From an uncultured Actinomycetes bacterium (GTDB taxonomy: Bacteria > Actinomycetota > Thermoleophilia > Miltoncostaeales > Miltoncostaeaceae), in assembly GCA_937862675.1 (NCBI GenBank), contig CALMEC010000250.1, positions 1 to 22,056 on the forward strand: a DNA stretch of 22,056 nucleotides, read 5' to 3'. How positions within the stretch are numbered: the first letter of the stretch is position 1; every line of letters starts with the position of its first letter. Both the position numbers and the translations under genes were made by a program. The notes under the pieces are model-generated. The model was given only the letters and a program-made list of their open reading frames with translations, made no database searches and was not told where the DNA came from. Shown here in pieces: positions 12,076 through 18,974 of this stretch.

Positions 12076-13302
12076 ATGGGCGAGAGCACACCCGACGTGC
12101 GTGAAGCACGCCGCATGCTGGCGAAGGGCATCGTGATTGCCGGAGTCGGCGAGACAGAGCAGGGAGTACTCCCTGGACGCGGGTCATTCCAGCTTCTTGC
12201 GGAAGTGACCAAGATCACGCTTGACGACGCGGGGATCACCCTGAACGAGGTCGACGGCCTCGTCACGGCGTTCTCGTTCGTCGAGCAGACGCTCATGCAC
12301 AGCACGACCTTCGCGGACTACCTGGGCATGGAGCCCGGGTACTTCGGCTCGGTCGCCGTCGGTGGGGCGACCGCCCCGCTCATGGCCGTGCAGGCCGCCC
12401 TCGCCATCGACGCCGGTCTCGCCGAGACCGTCCTGTGCGTCCGCGGCGACAACACCCGTTCGGGGATCTCGTCGAGCGGCATGATCGCCATGGCGCGCGA
12501 GATGAGCCACGGTGCCTTCGAGGCGCCCTACGGCCTCACCACCATCGGTGGGTACGGCCTGCTCGCGCAGCGGTACATGTACGAGCACAACGTTCCCCAG
12601 GAGGCGCTCGCCGCCGTCGTCGCGACGCAGTCGGAGCACGCCCACCTGAAGTGGAACGCGATGCTCCGCGACATCGTGACCGTCGAGGACGTCATGAACG
12701 ACCGGTGGATCGCCACCCCGTTCCACGCCATGGACTGCTCGCTCGTGTCCGACGGCGCCGCGGCGTTCCTCGTCACCACCGCCGAGCGCGCCAAGGACAT
12801 GAAGCAGAAGCCGGTCTACATCACCGGTGTGGGTGAGGGCTACTCCCACCAGTACATCGGTTCGGCCAAGTCCGTCGACGGCGTCCGCCAGGGCCTCGGC
12901 CGCGCCGGCCGTCGCGCGATGGAGGTCGCCGGCATCACCGTCGACGACATCGACGTCGCCGAGATCTACGACTCGTTCAGCTTCACCCCGCTCATCGCGC
13001 TGGAGGGCTTCGGCATCTGCGGCCCCGGCGAGGCCGGTGACTGGGTCCTCGAGGGCAACGCCAAGCTCGGCGGCAAGCTCCCGATGAACACCCACGGCGG
13101 TCTCATCCGCCAGGCGCACCTCGGTGCCATGCACCACATCGTGGAGGCCACGCTGCAGCTCCGCGGCCAGGCCGACGACACCGATCGCGGCGGCGGAAAC
13201 CACCAGGTCCCCGGTGCCAAGACGGCCGTCTCGAACGGGTCCGGCGGCATCCTCGCCGCAACGAGCGCCCTGGTCCTGCAAAACGAAGCGCCGTCGGCGT
13301 AA
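12076..13302 (+). CDS. Thiolase-fold protein without catalytic Cys (Ltp2-like / SCP-x thiolase-like)
   Basis: 408 aa. The thiolase fold is clear, but the N-terminal nucleophile motif (xACAS/GG) is replaced by VAVGGATAP (94-101), with no Cys there. The C-terminal part has EIYDSFS (296-302), NTHGGLIRQAHLG (338-350) and EATLQLRG. These are typical of the lipid-transfer-protein thiolase group, in which Ltp2 acts as a retro-aldolase in steroid side-chain breakdown together with a DUF35 partner and uses Tyr instead of Cys. Y298 in EIYDSF is the candidate residue. The next gene encodes a DUF35 protein, 14 bp on, as in the Ltp2-DUF35 pairs. The start is the ATG at 12076 with GAGAGGAG 5 nt upstream; the frame extends back to 11896 but overlaps the divergent promoter. 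An aldolase or acyltransferase on a CoA ester is likely; substrate unknown. Confidence 0.75.
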   Translation: MGESTPDVREARRMLAKGIVIAGVGETEQGVLPGRGSFQLLAEVTKITLDDAGITLNEVDGLVTAFSFVEQTLMHSTTFADYLGMEPGYFGSVAVGGATAPLMAVQAALAIDAGLAETVLCVRGDNTRSGISSSGMIAMAREMSHGAFEAPYGLTTIGGYGLLAQRYMYEHNVPQEALAAVVATQSEHAHLKWNAMLRDIVTVEDVMNDRWIATPFHAMDCSLVSDGAAAFLVTTAERAKDMKQKPVYITGVGEGYSHQYIGSAKSVDGVRQGLGRAGRRAMEVAGITVDDIDVAEIYDSFSFTPLIALEGFGICGPGEAGDWVLEGNAKLGGKLPMNTHGGLIRQAHLGAMHHIVEATLQLRGQADDTDRGGGNHQVPGAKTAVSNGSGGILAATSALVLQNEAPSA

Positions 13303-13316
13303 GAAGGGGGAGCACA

Positions 13317-13751
13317 TTGTCTGAGAAGCCCGCATACACGAAGCCCCTCCCGGATCTGCGTCCCGAGGGCGAGCCGTTCTGGGCCGGAACGAAGGAGCAC
13401 AAGCTCCTCCTGCCGACGGGTCCCGACGGCACGCCGTTCTGGTACCCGCGCGCCCTCACCCCCGGCACCCTCGACGAGGTCAGCTGGGTCGAGTCGAAGG
13501 GCGAGGGCGAGGTCTACACCTACTCGGTGCACTTCATCGGCCCGAGCAAGGCCTACAAGGGCGACCCGCCGCACATCGTCGTGCTGATCGACCTCGACGA
13601 GGGCGTCCGCATGATGAGCCTTCTCGTGAAGGACGAGCCCGGATACCCGTCGCTCGATCCGGAGGACGTCAAGATCGGCATGCGCGTCCGCGTCGTGTTC
13701 GACGACGTGACCGACGAGATCACGCTTCCGAAGTTCACCCCGGCCAACTAG
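13317..13751 (+). CDS. DUF35 OB-fold protein lacking zinc-ribbon cysteines
   Basis: 144 aa from a TTG start (13317) with GGGGGAG about 5 nt upstream. The C-terminal half is the OB-fold of the DUF35 family (GEGEVYTYSVHF, PHIVVLIDLDEGVRMMSLLV, KIGMRVRVVF). The N-terminal half has the family's PFWAGTKEHKLLL helix, but where the rubredoxin-like ribbon CxxC...CxxC should be it reads TGPDGTPFWYPRALTPG: the whole protein has no Cys. DUF35 proteins act as subunits of Ltp2-type aldolases, BbsAB-type thiolases and the archaeal HMG-CoA synthase complex, bridging CoA-binding sites. It is placed directly after the Cys-less thiolase and most likely forms its complex partner. The stop codon lies in the loop of a strong hairpin (13738-13758). 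Confidence 0.8.
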   Translation: MSEKPAYTKPLPDLRPEGEPFWAGTKEHKLLLPTGPDGTPFWYPRALTPGTLDEVSWVESKGEGEVYTYSVHFIGPSKAYKGDPPHIVVLIDLDEGVRMMSLLVKDEPGYPSLDPEDVKIGMRVRVVFDDVTDEITLPKFTPAN

Positions 13752-13758
13752 GCCGGGG
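13738..13758 (+). terminator. Intra-operon hairpin with the stop codon in its loop
   Basis: CCCCGGCC (13738-13745), loop AACTA, GGCCGGGG (13751-13758): a perfect 8-bp stem. The TAG stop of the preceding gene (13749-13751) overlaps loop and stem. It lies 47 bp before the next start codon. It may be an attenuator that lowers downstream transcription, or a stabilising RNA stem. Confidence 0.45.
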
Positions 13759-13804
13759 TACCCACCCACCGCATCCGAAATTCACAGGGGAGACGAGAGA
13801 GCAC

Positions 13805-15466
13805 ATGGCACAGGACTGGAGTGAGTGGTATCTCAAGGAGGACCTCGAGACATGGGTCCTCCCGGAGATCCTCAAGCAGCGGGCCGAGGAGCACCCCGAC
13901 CGTGACTTCCTGAAGTTCGGATCCGGCAAGTGGATCAGCTACGGAACGATCAACAAGAGGGCCAACCAGATCGCCAACGGCCTCCTGAAGCGCGGCCTCC
14001 AGCACGGTGAGTCCGTGTCCGTGATGCTGCCGAACTGCGAGGAGTTCCTGCCGGTCTGGTTCGGCATCCTCAAGGCCGGCGGCGTCATGAGCTCCATCAA
14101 CACGGCCTACAAGGGCGACTTCCTCGCCCACACGATCAACCTGGTCGAGGCCCGCACGCTCATCATCTCCGACGAGTGGCTCGACCGGCTCCAGACGATC
14201 GCCAAGCGTCTCCCCAAGCTCGAGCACGTGGTCATCATGGAGACCGACCGCGGGACGAAGCCGCTTCCGCGCCGGTTCTCCCACGAGCCCCTGTCGGCGC
14301 TCATGAAGGGCGCCACGAAGGAGCCCGCCGTCGAGTACAAGTGGACCGACGACGCGCGCATCATGTTCACCTCCGGCACCACCGGCCTCTCGAAGGGCGT
14401 CGTCAAGCAGCACGCCGCCGACTACTTCTCGGGCCGCGGCCTGCTCGAGGTGATCCGCACCCTCAACAAGAAGTCGCTCGCCGCGATGAAGGACGAGACG
14501 TTCTTCTCGTGTCTGCCGCTCTTCCACTCGAACGCCCAGGTGCTCACCGGATACCCGGCCCTCATCGCCGGCGCTCGCGTCGCCTATGTCGAGCGGTTCT
14601 CCTCGAGCCGCTTCTGGCAGCAGGTGACCGAGGCCGAGGCCACGATCTTCAACTCGATCGGTGCGGTCAGCTACTTCATCTTCAACACCGAGAAGTCCGA
14701 GTACGACGCGACGAACAAGGTCCACACCGTGTTCGCGGCGCCGGCGCCGAAGGACATCTACAAGAAGTTCGAGAAGCGCTTCGGCGTCCAGTTCGTCGAG
14801 GGCTACGGCCTGACCGAGACCGGTATGGCCACCTACATGGACCCCACCCGCAAGCCGGTCCTGGGATCCATGGGCAAGGCCAACCCGGGCTACGAGGTCA
14901 CGATCGTGGAGCCCGGCACCGACCGCCCGGTCAAGCCCGGCACCCCCGGCGAGATCGTCGTCGACATGAAGATCCCGAACATCGTCATGCGCAAGTACTA
15001 CGGCATGGACGAGAAGACGGCGGAGGACTTCCGCAACCTGAAGCTCCACACCGGGGACCTCGGGCGGATGGACAAGAACGGCTACTTCTACTTCATGGAC
15101 CGCGTGAAGGACTACATCCGCCGCCGCGGCGAGAACATCTCCTCCCAGGAGGTCGAGCGGCAGGTCGCGAACCATCCGCAGATCAAGGAGGCCGCGTGCA
15201 TCGGCATCCAGGCGGACGAGGGCGCGTCCTCGGAGAACGAGGTCATGATCGTCTGCATCCCCGACGGTCCGGCCCCGGACCCCGTCGCGCTCACCGAGTG
15301 GCTCGCGAAGGAGATGCCGTACTTCATGGTTCCGCGCTACATTCGGTTCGTGGACGAACTCCCCAAGACCCCGACCGAGCGGGTCCAGAAGAACAAGTTG
15401 CGCGACGTGGGTGTCACCCCGGACACCTTCGACCGTGACAAGGCCGGCATCAAGGTCACGAGGTAG
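13805..15466 (+). CDS. Acyl-CoA synthetase (AMP-binding, class I adenylate-forming)
   Basis: 553 aa. Activates a carboxylic acid through an acyl-AMP to its CoA thioester. Motifs in order: P-loop TSGTTGLSKG (189-198), YGLTETG (334-340), HTGDLG (about 416), the hinge DRVKDYIRRRGENIS and the catalytic Lys529 in PTERVQKNKLR. The overall layout and the short N-terminus resemble CaiC / crotonobetaine-type and medium or branched acid CoA ligases more than long-chain FadD. The ATG at 13805 follows a purine-rich GGGGAGACGAGAGAG. The gene lies between the two thiolase/DUF35 modules and 2 bp before the HMG-CoA synthase-like gene, so the acid it activates is probably their substrate. Steroid-type or terpenoid acids are possible substrates, but nothing in the sequence fixes it. 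Confidence 0.88.
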   Translation: MAQDWSEWYLKEDLETWVLPEILKQRAEEHPDRDFLKFGSGKWISYGTINKRANQIANGLLKRGLQHGESVSVMLPNCEEFLPVWFGILKAGGVMSSINTAYKGDFLAHTINLVEARTLIISDEWLDRLQTIAKRLPKLEHVVIMETDRGTKPLPRRFSHEPLSALMKGATKEPAVEYKWTDDARIMFTSGTTGLSKGVVKQHAADYFSGRGLLEVIRTLNKKSLAAMKDETFFSCLPLFHSNAQVLTGYPALIAGARVAYVERFSSSRFWQQVTEAEATIFNSIGAVSYFIFNTEKSEYDATNKVHTVFAAPAPKDIYKKFEKRFGVQFVEGYGLTETGMATYMDPTRKPVLGSMGKANPGYEVTIVEPGTDRPVKPGTPGEIVVDMKIPNIVMRKYYGMDEKTAEDFRNLKLHTGDLGRMDKNGYFYFMDRVKDYIRRRGENISSQEVERQVANHPQIKEAACIGIQADEGASSENEVMIVCIPDGPAPDPVALTEWLAKEMPYFMVPRYIRFVDELPKTPTERVQKNKLRDVGVTPDTFDRDKAGIKVTR

Positions 15467-15468
15467 CC

Positions 15469-16467
15469 ATGGCGAGCATCACCGCATACGGCGCGTACGT
15501 CCCCACGGCACGTGCCCCGCTCGGTGAGATCCAGGCGTTCGAGGGCCGTCCCGGCCGCCCGCGCTCAAAGGCGCTGGCGACCCCGGCCCTCGACGAGGAC
15601 GTCCTCACCATGGCGTGGGAGGCGGCGACGCAGGCGATCGCGGGCGGGTCCACCCCCGCCGCGCTCATCACCGTCACGCACTCGGCGCCGTTCGGGATGC
15701 GCAAGCTGTCGCGCACCCTGGTCCGCGCCCTCGACGCGATCGACGACCCGGAGGCCGTCGCCTGTTACGACCTCTCCGGTCACCAGGGCAGCCTGCTGGA
15801 CGCCTTCCAGCTCGCCGCGTCACTGGTCGACGGTGGGGCCGGGGACGTCCTCGTCGTCGTGTCCGACTTCGTCGTGTCCTACGAGGACCGCGTCTGCGAC
15901 ATGCTGTCGGCCGGTGGTGCCGCCGCGTTCGTCGTCGGGACGGACGGCTTCGCCGCGCTCGGCCCGGTCGCGCGCGAGAGCAAGGAGGTCTACGACGTGT
16001 GGCGCCTGGGCACCGAGCCCGAGGTGCGCTACCGGATGGAGGTCCTCTTCGACGGATACCTCACCACCCAGAAGGGTGCGCTCGACAAGTTGGCGGCGGC
16101 CACCGGCAACGCGGCCGACTCCTACGGGCGCGTCGCGGTCAGCCAGCCGCACCCGCAGACCGTCCGCGGCCTCGGCAAGCTCGGGTTCACCGACGCCGCC
16201 ATGGCCGGGACCGTCTTCGTCGGGGACCTCGGCAACATGGGCGCCGCGTCGCTCGGCGTGTCGCTGGCCCTCGCGTTCGACGGTGCATCCGCGGGCCAGA
16301 CGGTGCTCGCCTTCGGGTACGGCGCCGGCGAGGGCATCGCCCAGGAGATCACGGTGAACGCCGCCCCGCGGGCGTCGGGCATCGCGGAGCTCATCGCCGC
16401 CGGAGCGCCGATCAGCCTCGGCACCTACTATCGCTGGACGCGCGGGCGTCAGCAGAAGCCCCATTAG
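15469..16467 (+). CDS. HMG-CoA synthase / KAS III-fold protein with replaced nucleophile
   Basis: 332 aa. The start MASITAYGAYVPTAR and the following DEDVLTMAWEAATQAI block resemble archaeal-type HMG-CoA synthase (GYGAYIPRYR; DEDxxTMAxEAA). The fold's catalytic His (QPHPQ, H228) and Asn (GNMGAAS, N256) are present. At the nucleophile position, where the family has ...AC(K/A)(A/G)GT, this protein reads CYDLSGHQGSLLDA: Cys99 is too early, and the expected place holds His105/Gln106. Family members with Gln there (KS-Q type) decarboxylate rather than condense; a structural role in the complex is also possible. The gene starts 2 bp after the ligase stop and is followed 15 bp later by a thiolase and then DUF35, the same trio found in archaeal mevalonate complexes. 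True HMG-CoA synthase activity is unlikely without the Cys. Confidence 0.7.
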   Translation: MASITAYGAYVPTARAPLGEIQAFEGRPGRPRSKALATPALDEDVLTMAWEAATQAIAGGSTPAALITVTHSAPFGMRKLSRTLVRALDAIDDPEAVACYDLSGHQGSLLDAFQLAASLVDGGAGDVLVVVSDFVVSYEDRVCDMLSAGGAAAFVVGTDGFAALGPVARESKEVYDVWRLGTEPEVRYRMEVLFDGYLTTQKGALDKLAAATGNAADSYGRVAVSQPHPQTVRGLGKLGFTDAAMAGTVFVGDLGNMGAASLGVSLALAFDGASAGQTVLAFGYGAGEGIAQEITVNAAPRASGIAELIAAGAPISLGTYYRWTRGRQQKPH

Positions 16468-16482
16468 GGCAGGGAGGGCGAA

Positions 16483-17652
16483 TTGCGCGTTGGTGTTCTG
16501 GGGATCGGCAAGACCCCCCACAAGATTCAGCACAACAAGTCCCTCCGGGACCTCGGCGTCGAGGCCGGCAACAAGGCCATCGCCGACGCCGGCATCGACC
16601 GGAAGGACATCCAGGCCCTCTACGTCGGCAACGTCGGGTCCGTCGGGTTCGCCTACGAGAACTCGACCGGTCTGCAGATGGTCGACCACCTGGGCCTCGT
16701 GCCCTCCCCGGCCGTCCGGGTCGAGGCGGCGTGTGGCACGGGCGCATGGGCGCTCCACCTGGCGATCACGAGCATCCTCGCCGGTCTGCACGACACGGTG
16801 ATGGTCCTCGGCGTCGAGAAGATGAACGACCTCGCGACCGTCGAGGCCACGTCCCTCATCGCACAGGCCGCCGACTCCAAGGAGGAGTACTTCTCCGGTC
16901 TCACCTTCCCGTCCGGGACGGCCTTGACCGCACGCAAGTACATGCAGACCTACGGGTGCACCGAGGAGGACCTCGCGAACGTCGCGGTCAAGAACCACTA
17001 CTACGGCGCACGCAACCCGTACGCGCACCTGCGCTTCGAGTGCACCGTGGAAGAGGTCATGAACAGCGCCACGGTCGCCGACCCGCTCAAGCTCTTCGAG
17101 GTCTGCCCCATGACCGACGCGGGCTCCGCCCTCGTCATCTGCCGCGAGGACATCCTCCGCGCGCAGAAGGACAAGCCGCAGGTCTACATCACGGCGACCT
17201 CCATGGCGTCGGGCACCTGGTACGCCGCCACCGACGGCCTGGACGAGTCGTTCGAGCTGCTCGCCCGTCCGGCGCAGAAGGCCTACGAGATGGCCGGCAT
17301 CACCGCCGACGACATCGACGTCGCCGAGATCTACAACTCGTTCGCCATCCAGGAGCCGCTCGGCATCGAGGCCCTCGGCTTCGCCGAACGCGGTGACGGA
17401 TGGAAGGGTGCGGCCGACGGCTCCACCTGGCTCGACGGCAAGGTCGCCGTCAACCTGTCCGGAGGGCTGCTCTGCAAGGGCCACCCGCTCGGTGCGACCG
17501 GGGCCACCCAGGCCATCGACGTCATCGAGCAGCTCCGCGGCACCGCGCCGGAGGGCATCCAGCGCAAGGACGCCGAGATCGGCATCAGCGCCTGCCGCGG
17601 CGGCCCGGGTGCGGTCGGCGCCATCCACATCTACCAGCGGCTGGAGGACTGA
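16483..17652 (+). CDS. Thiolase (SCP-x / acetyl-CoA acetyltransferase type) with complete active site
   Basis: 389 aa from a TTG start (16483) with GGGAGGG about 5 nt upstream. It shows the thiolase triad: Cys84 in EAACGTGAWAL, His334 in KGHPLGATG and Cys371 in ISACRGGPG. The C-terminus ends GAIHIYQRLED. The DVAEIYNSF stretch places it in the SCP2-thiolase / Ltp group, like the Cys-less protein at 12076, to which it is related. Expected reaction: thiolytic cleavage or Claisen condensation of acyl-CoAs. It lies 15 bp after the HMG-CoA synthase-like gene and 2 bp before a DUF35 gene, so a three-subunit complex as in archaeal HMG-CoA synthesis is plausible. Lacks the SCP2 domain. Confidence 0.85.
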   Translation: MRVGVLGIGKTPHKIQHNKSLRDLGVEAGNKAIADAGIDRKDIQALYVGNVGSVGFAYENSTGLQMVDHLGLVPSPAVRVEAACGTGAWALHLAITSILAGLHDTVMVLGVEKMNDLATVEATSLIAQAADSKEEYFSGLTFPSGTALTARKYMQTYGCTEEDLANVAVKNHYYGARNPYAHLRFECTVEEVMNSATVADPLKLFEVCPMTDAGSALVICREDILRAQKDKPQVYITATSMASGTWYAATDGLDESFELLARPAQKAYEMAGITADDIDVAEIYNSFAIQEPLGIEALGFAERGDGWKGAADGSTWLDGKVAVNLSGGLLCKGHPLGATGATQAIDVIEQLRGTAPEGIQRKDAEIGISACRGGPGAVGAIHIYQRLED

Positions 17653-17654
17653 CG

Positions 17655-18062
17655 ATGACCGTCTCGGCAATCGAGTTCAGCCGCCTCGGCCCGCCCAAGC
17701 TGCGTCTGTACGGGATGCGCTGCACCAACTGCAACACGCTGCACCCCTGGTGGGAGCAGTACGCGTGCGAGAAGTGCAAGCACACCGAACTGGTGCGCGA
17801 GCCCTTGGCCGGCCGGGGTGAGCTCACCAATTACACGGTCGTGTACTACCCGCCGCGGGACTTCCTCGGCCAGGAGCCCTACGTCGTGGGGCACATCAAG
17901 ATGGACGAGGGCGTGAGCATCCCGGCGCCCGTCGTGGGCGTGGCGCAGGACGACGTCCAGGTGGGGATGCGGGTGAGAAGCGTGCTGCGGCGCATGAAGC
18001 TCGGGCACGAGGGGGACATCTACTACTCCCAGAAGTTCGTGGTCGACGCCGACGCGAAGTAG
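17655..18062 (+). CDS. DUF35 zinc-ribbon OB-fold protein
   Basis: 135 aa from the ATG at 17655, two bases after the thiolase stop; GGAGGACTG within the thiolase end serves as ribosome-binding site. The rubredoxin-like ribbon is intact: Cys23, Cys26, Cys38 and Cys41 (RCTNCN...ACEKCK), followed by the OB-fold (GELTNYTVVYYPP, EPYVVGHIKMDEGV, VGMRVRSVLRRM). This is the standard DUF35 form, unlike the paralogue at 13317. In known complexes the protein joins thiolase and HMG-CoA synthase or Ltp2 and shares their CoA-binding space. It is the last gene of the operon. Confidence 0.85.
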   Translation: MTVSAIEFSRLGPPKLRLYGMRCTNCNTLHPWWEQYACEKCKHTELVREPLAGRGELTNYTVVYYPPRDFLGQEPYVVGHIKMDEGVSIPAPVVGVAQDDVQVGMRVRSVLRRMKLGHEGDIYYSQKFVVDADAK

Positions 18063-18071
18063 ACGCGTCGC

Positions 18072-18109
18072 GGGGGAGCCGGTCCGGCGTCGTCCGGCCG
18101 GGCTCCCCC
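18072..18109 (+). terminator. Strong terminator hairpin of the CoA operon
   Basis: GGGGGAGCC (18072-18080) pairs with GGCTCCCCC (18101-18109), with further CCGG/CCGG pairing inside. It begins 10 nt after the DUF35 stop. Typical GC-rich actinobacterial terminator without a T-run. Confidence 0.75.
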
Positions 18110-18202
18110 CGTGGCACCGCCGCACGGATGCGGGGACGGTGCCTGCGAGGGATCCCCTCCGCCTGTTCGGAGCGGCGGTGCGCCGCCCGCGCCGCGTCCG
18201 GT

Positions 18203-18964
18203 TCAGTCGGTGTCCGGAGCCACCAGGTCGGCCAGGCGGACGAGGACCGGTTCGGACTCCTCGCGGATGAGCACCGACGCGTAGCGGTCGTACTGCGTCG
18301 GGATCGTCCCGAGCATGATCAGCGGTACGTCCCGGGTCAGCGGGACCGATGGGAGCAGGCTGATCGGGACCGCGCGCAGGTCCGAGTCGATGACGACGAA
18401 CACGTCGCACTCCGTCGCCTCCTCCCACGCCCGGCGCGCGGCGGCGTCGATGAGCGGCTCACCCCACAGCGTGGACGACGGACGGAGCGGATAGCCGCAG
18501 TCGGTGTTGGTGCAGCGCGGCACGCCGTCGGGAGCGGAGGCGATGAGCGCCTCGACCTCGCCGAGCCCGTAGCGCTCCCCGCAGCGGGTGCAGACGGCGG
18601 TGAGGATGCTGCCGTGGACCTCGCTCACGTCCGTCGCGCCCTCGGTGACCAGCAGGTGGTCCACCGACTGGCTGATGATGTGCGTGACGACGCCGGCGCG
18701 CTGCAGCCGGGCGAGCGCCGTGTGCGCCGCCGTAGGCCGTCGTGCCGCGATCTGCCGGGCCGCGGGCAGCGTGAACTCCCAGAACTCCCGCGGCTCGGTG
18801 AGGAGGCTCTCCAGGCTGGCGCGGGAGGCCCATGCCTCGGATGCCCCTCCCGGACGGTCGTCATCCGGTCCGCCGAGGAAGCGTCCCGCGAGCACCGTGA
18901 TGCGCGACGCGCCGAGGAGTGCCGCGGCGATGCGCTGATGGGGCTCCGACGGCGAGTAGGGCAT
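18203..18964 (-). CDS. Sirtuin-like (SIR2) protein with degenerate NAD motifs
   Basis: 253 aa. The SIR2 fold is recognisable by EFWEFTLPAARQIAARRPTAAH (60-81, in family 'pt.aH.aLa.L'), HGSI with catalytic His117, a four-Cys zinc site (C125, C128, C151, C156) and YPLRPSSTLWGE (158-169). However the NAD-binding motif GAGIS...GIPxFR is replaced by LAGRFLGGPDDDRPGG (25-40), the TQNIDGLH motif reads SQSVDHLL (98-105), and the GTS motif reads IDSDLRAVP (192-200). An enzyme losing all three NAD contacts is probably not a deacetylase; it may bind another ligand or act as a non-catalytic regulator. The stop is 93 bp from the operon terminator; the ATG at 18964 has no clear ribosome-binding site nearby. 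Confidence 0.7.
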   Translation of the reverse strand: MPYSPSEPHQRIAAALLGASRITVLAGRFLGGPDDDRPGGASEAWASRASLESLLTEPREFWEFTLPAARQIAARRPTAAHTALARLQRAGVVTHIISQSVDHLLVTEGATDVSEVHGSILTAVCTRCGERYGLGEVEALIASAPDGVPRCTNTDCGYPLRPSSTLWGEPLIDAAARRAWEEATECDVFVVIDSDLRAVPISLLPSVPLTRDVPLIMLGTIPTQYDRYASVLIREESEPVLVRLADLVAPDTD

Positions 18965-18974
18965 CGGAGGAAGT

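Noticed and set aside
15820..17670. A 616-codon minus-strand frame across the HMGS-like and thiolase genes
   Set aside because: Composition is Val/Gly/Arg/Asp-rich as expected for antisense of GC-rich coding DNA, with no ribosome-binding site and no recognisable domain; both plus-strand genes are clear.
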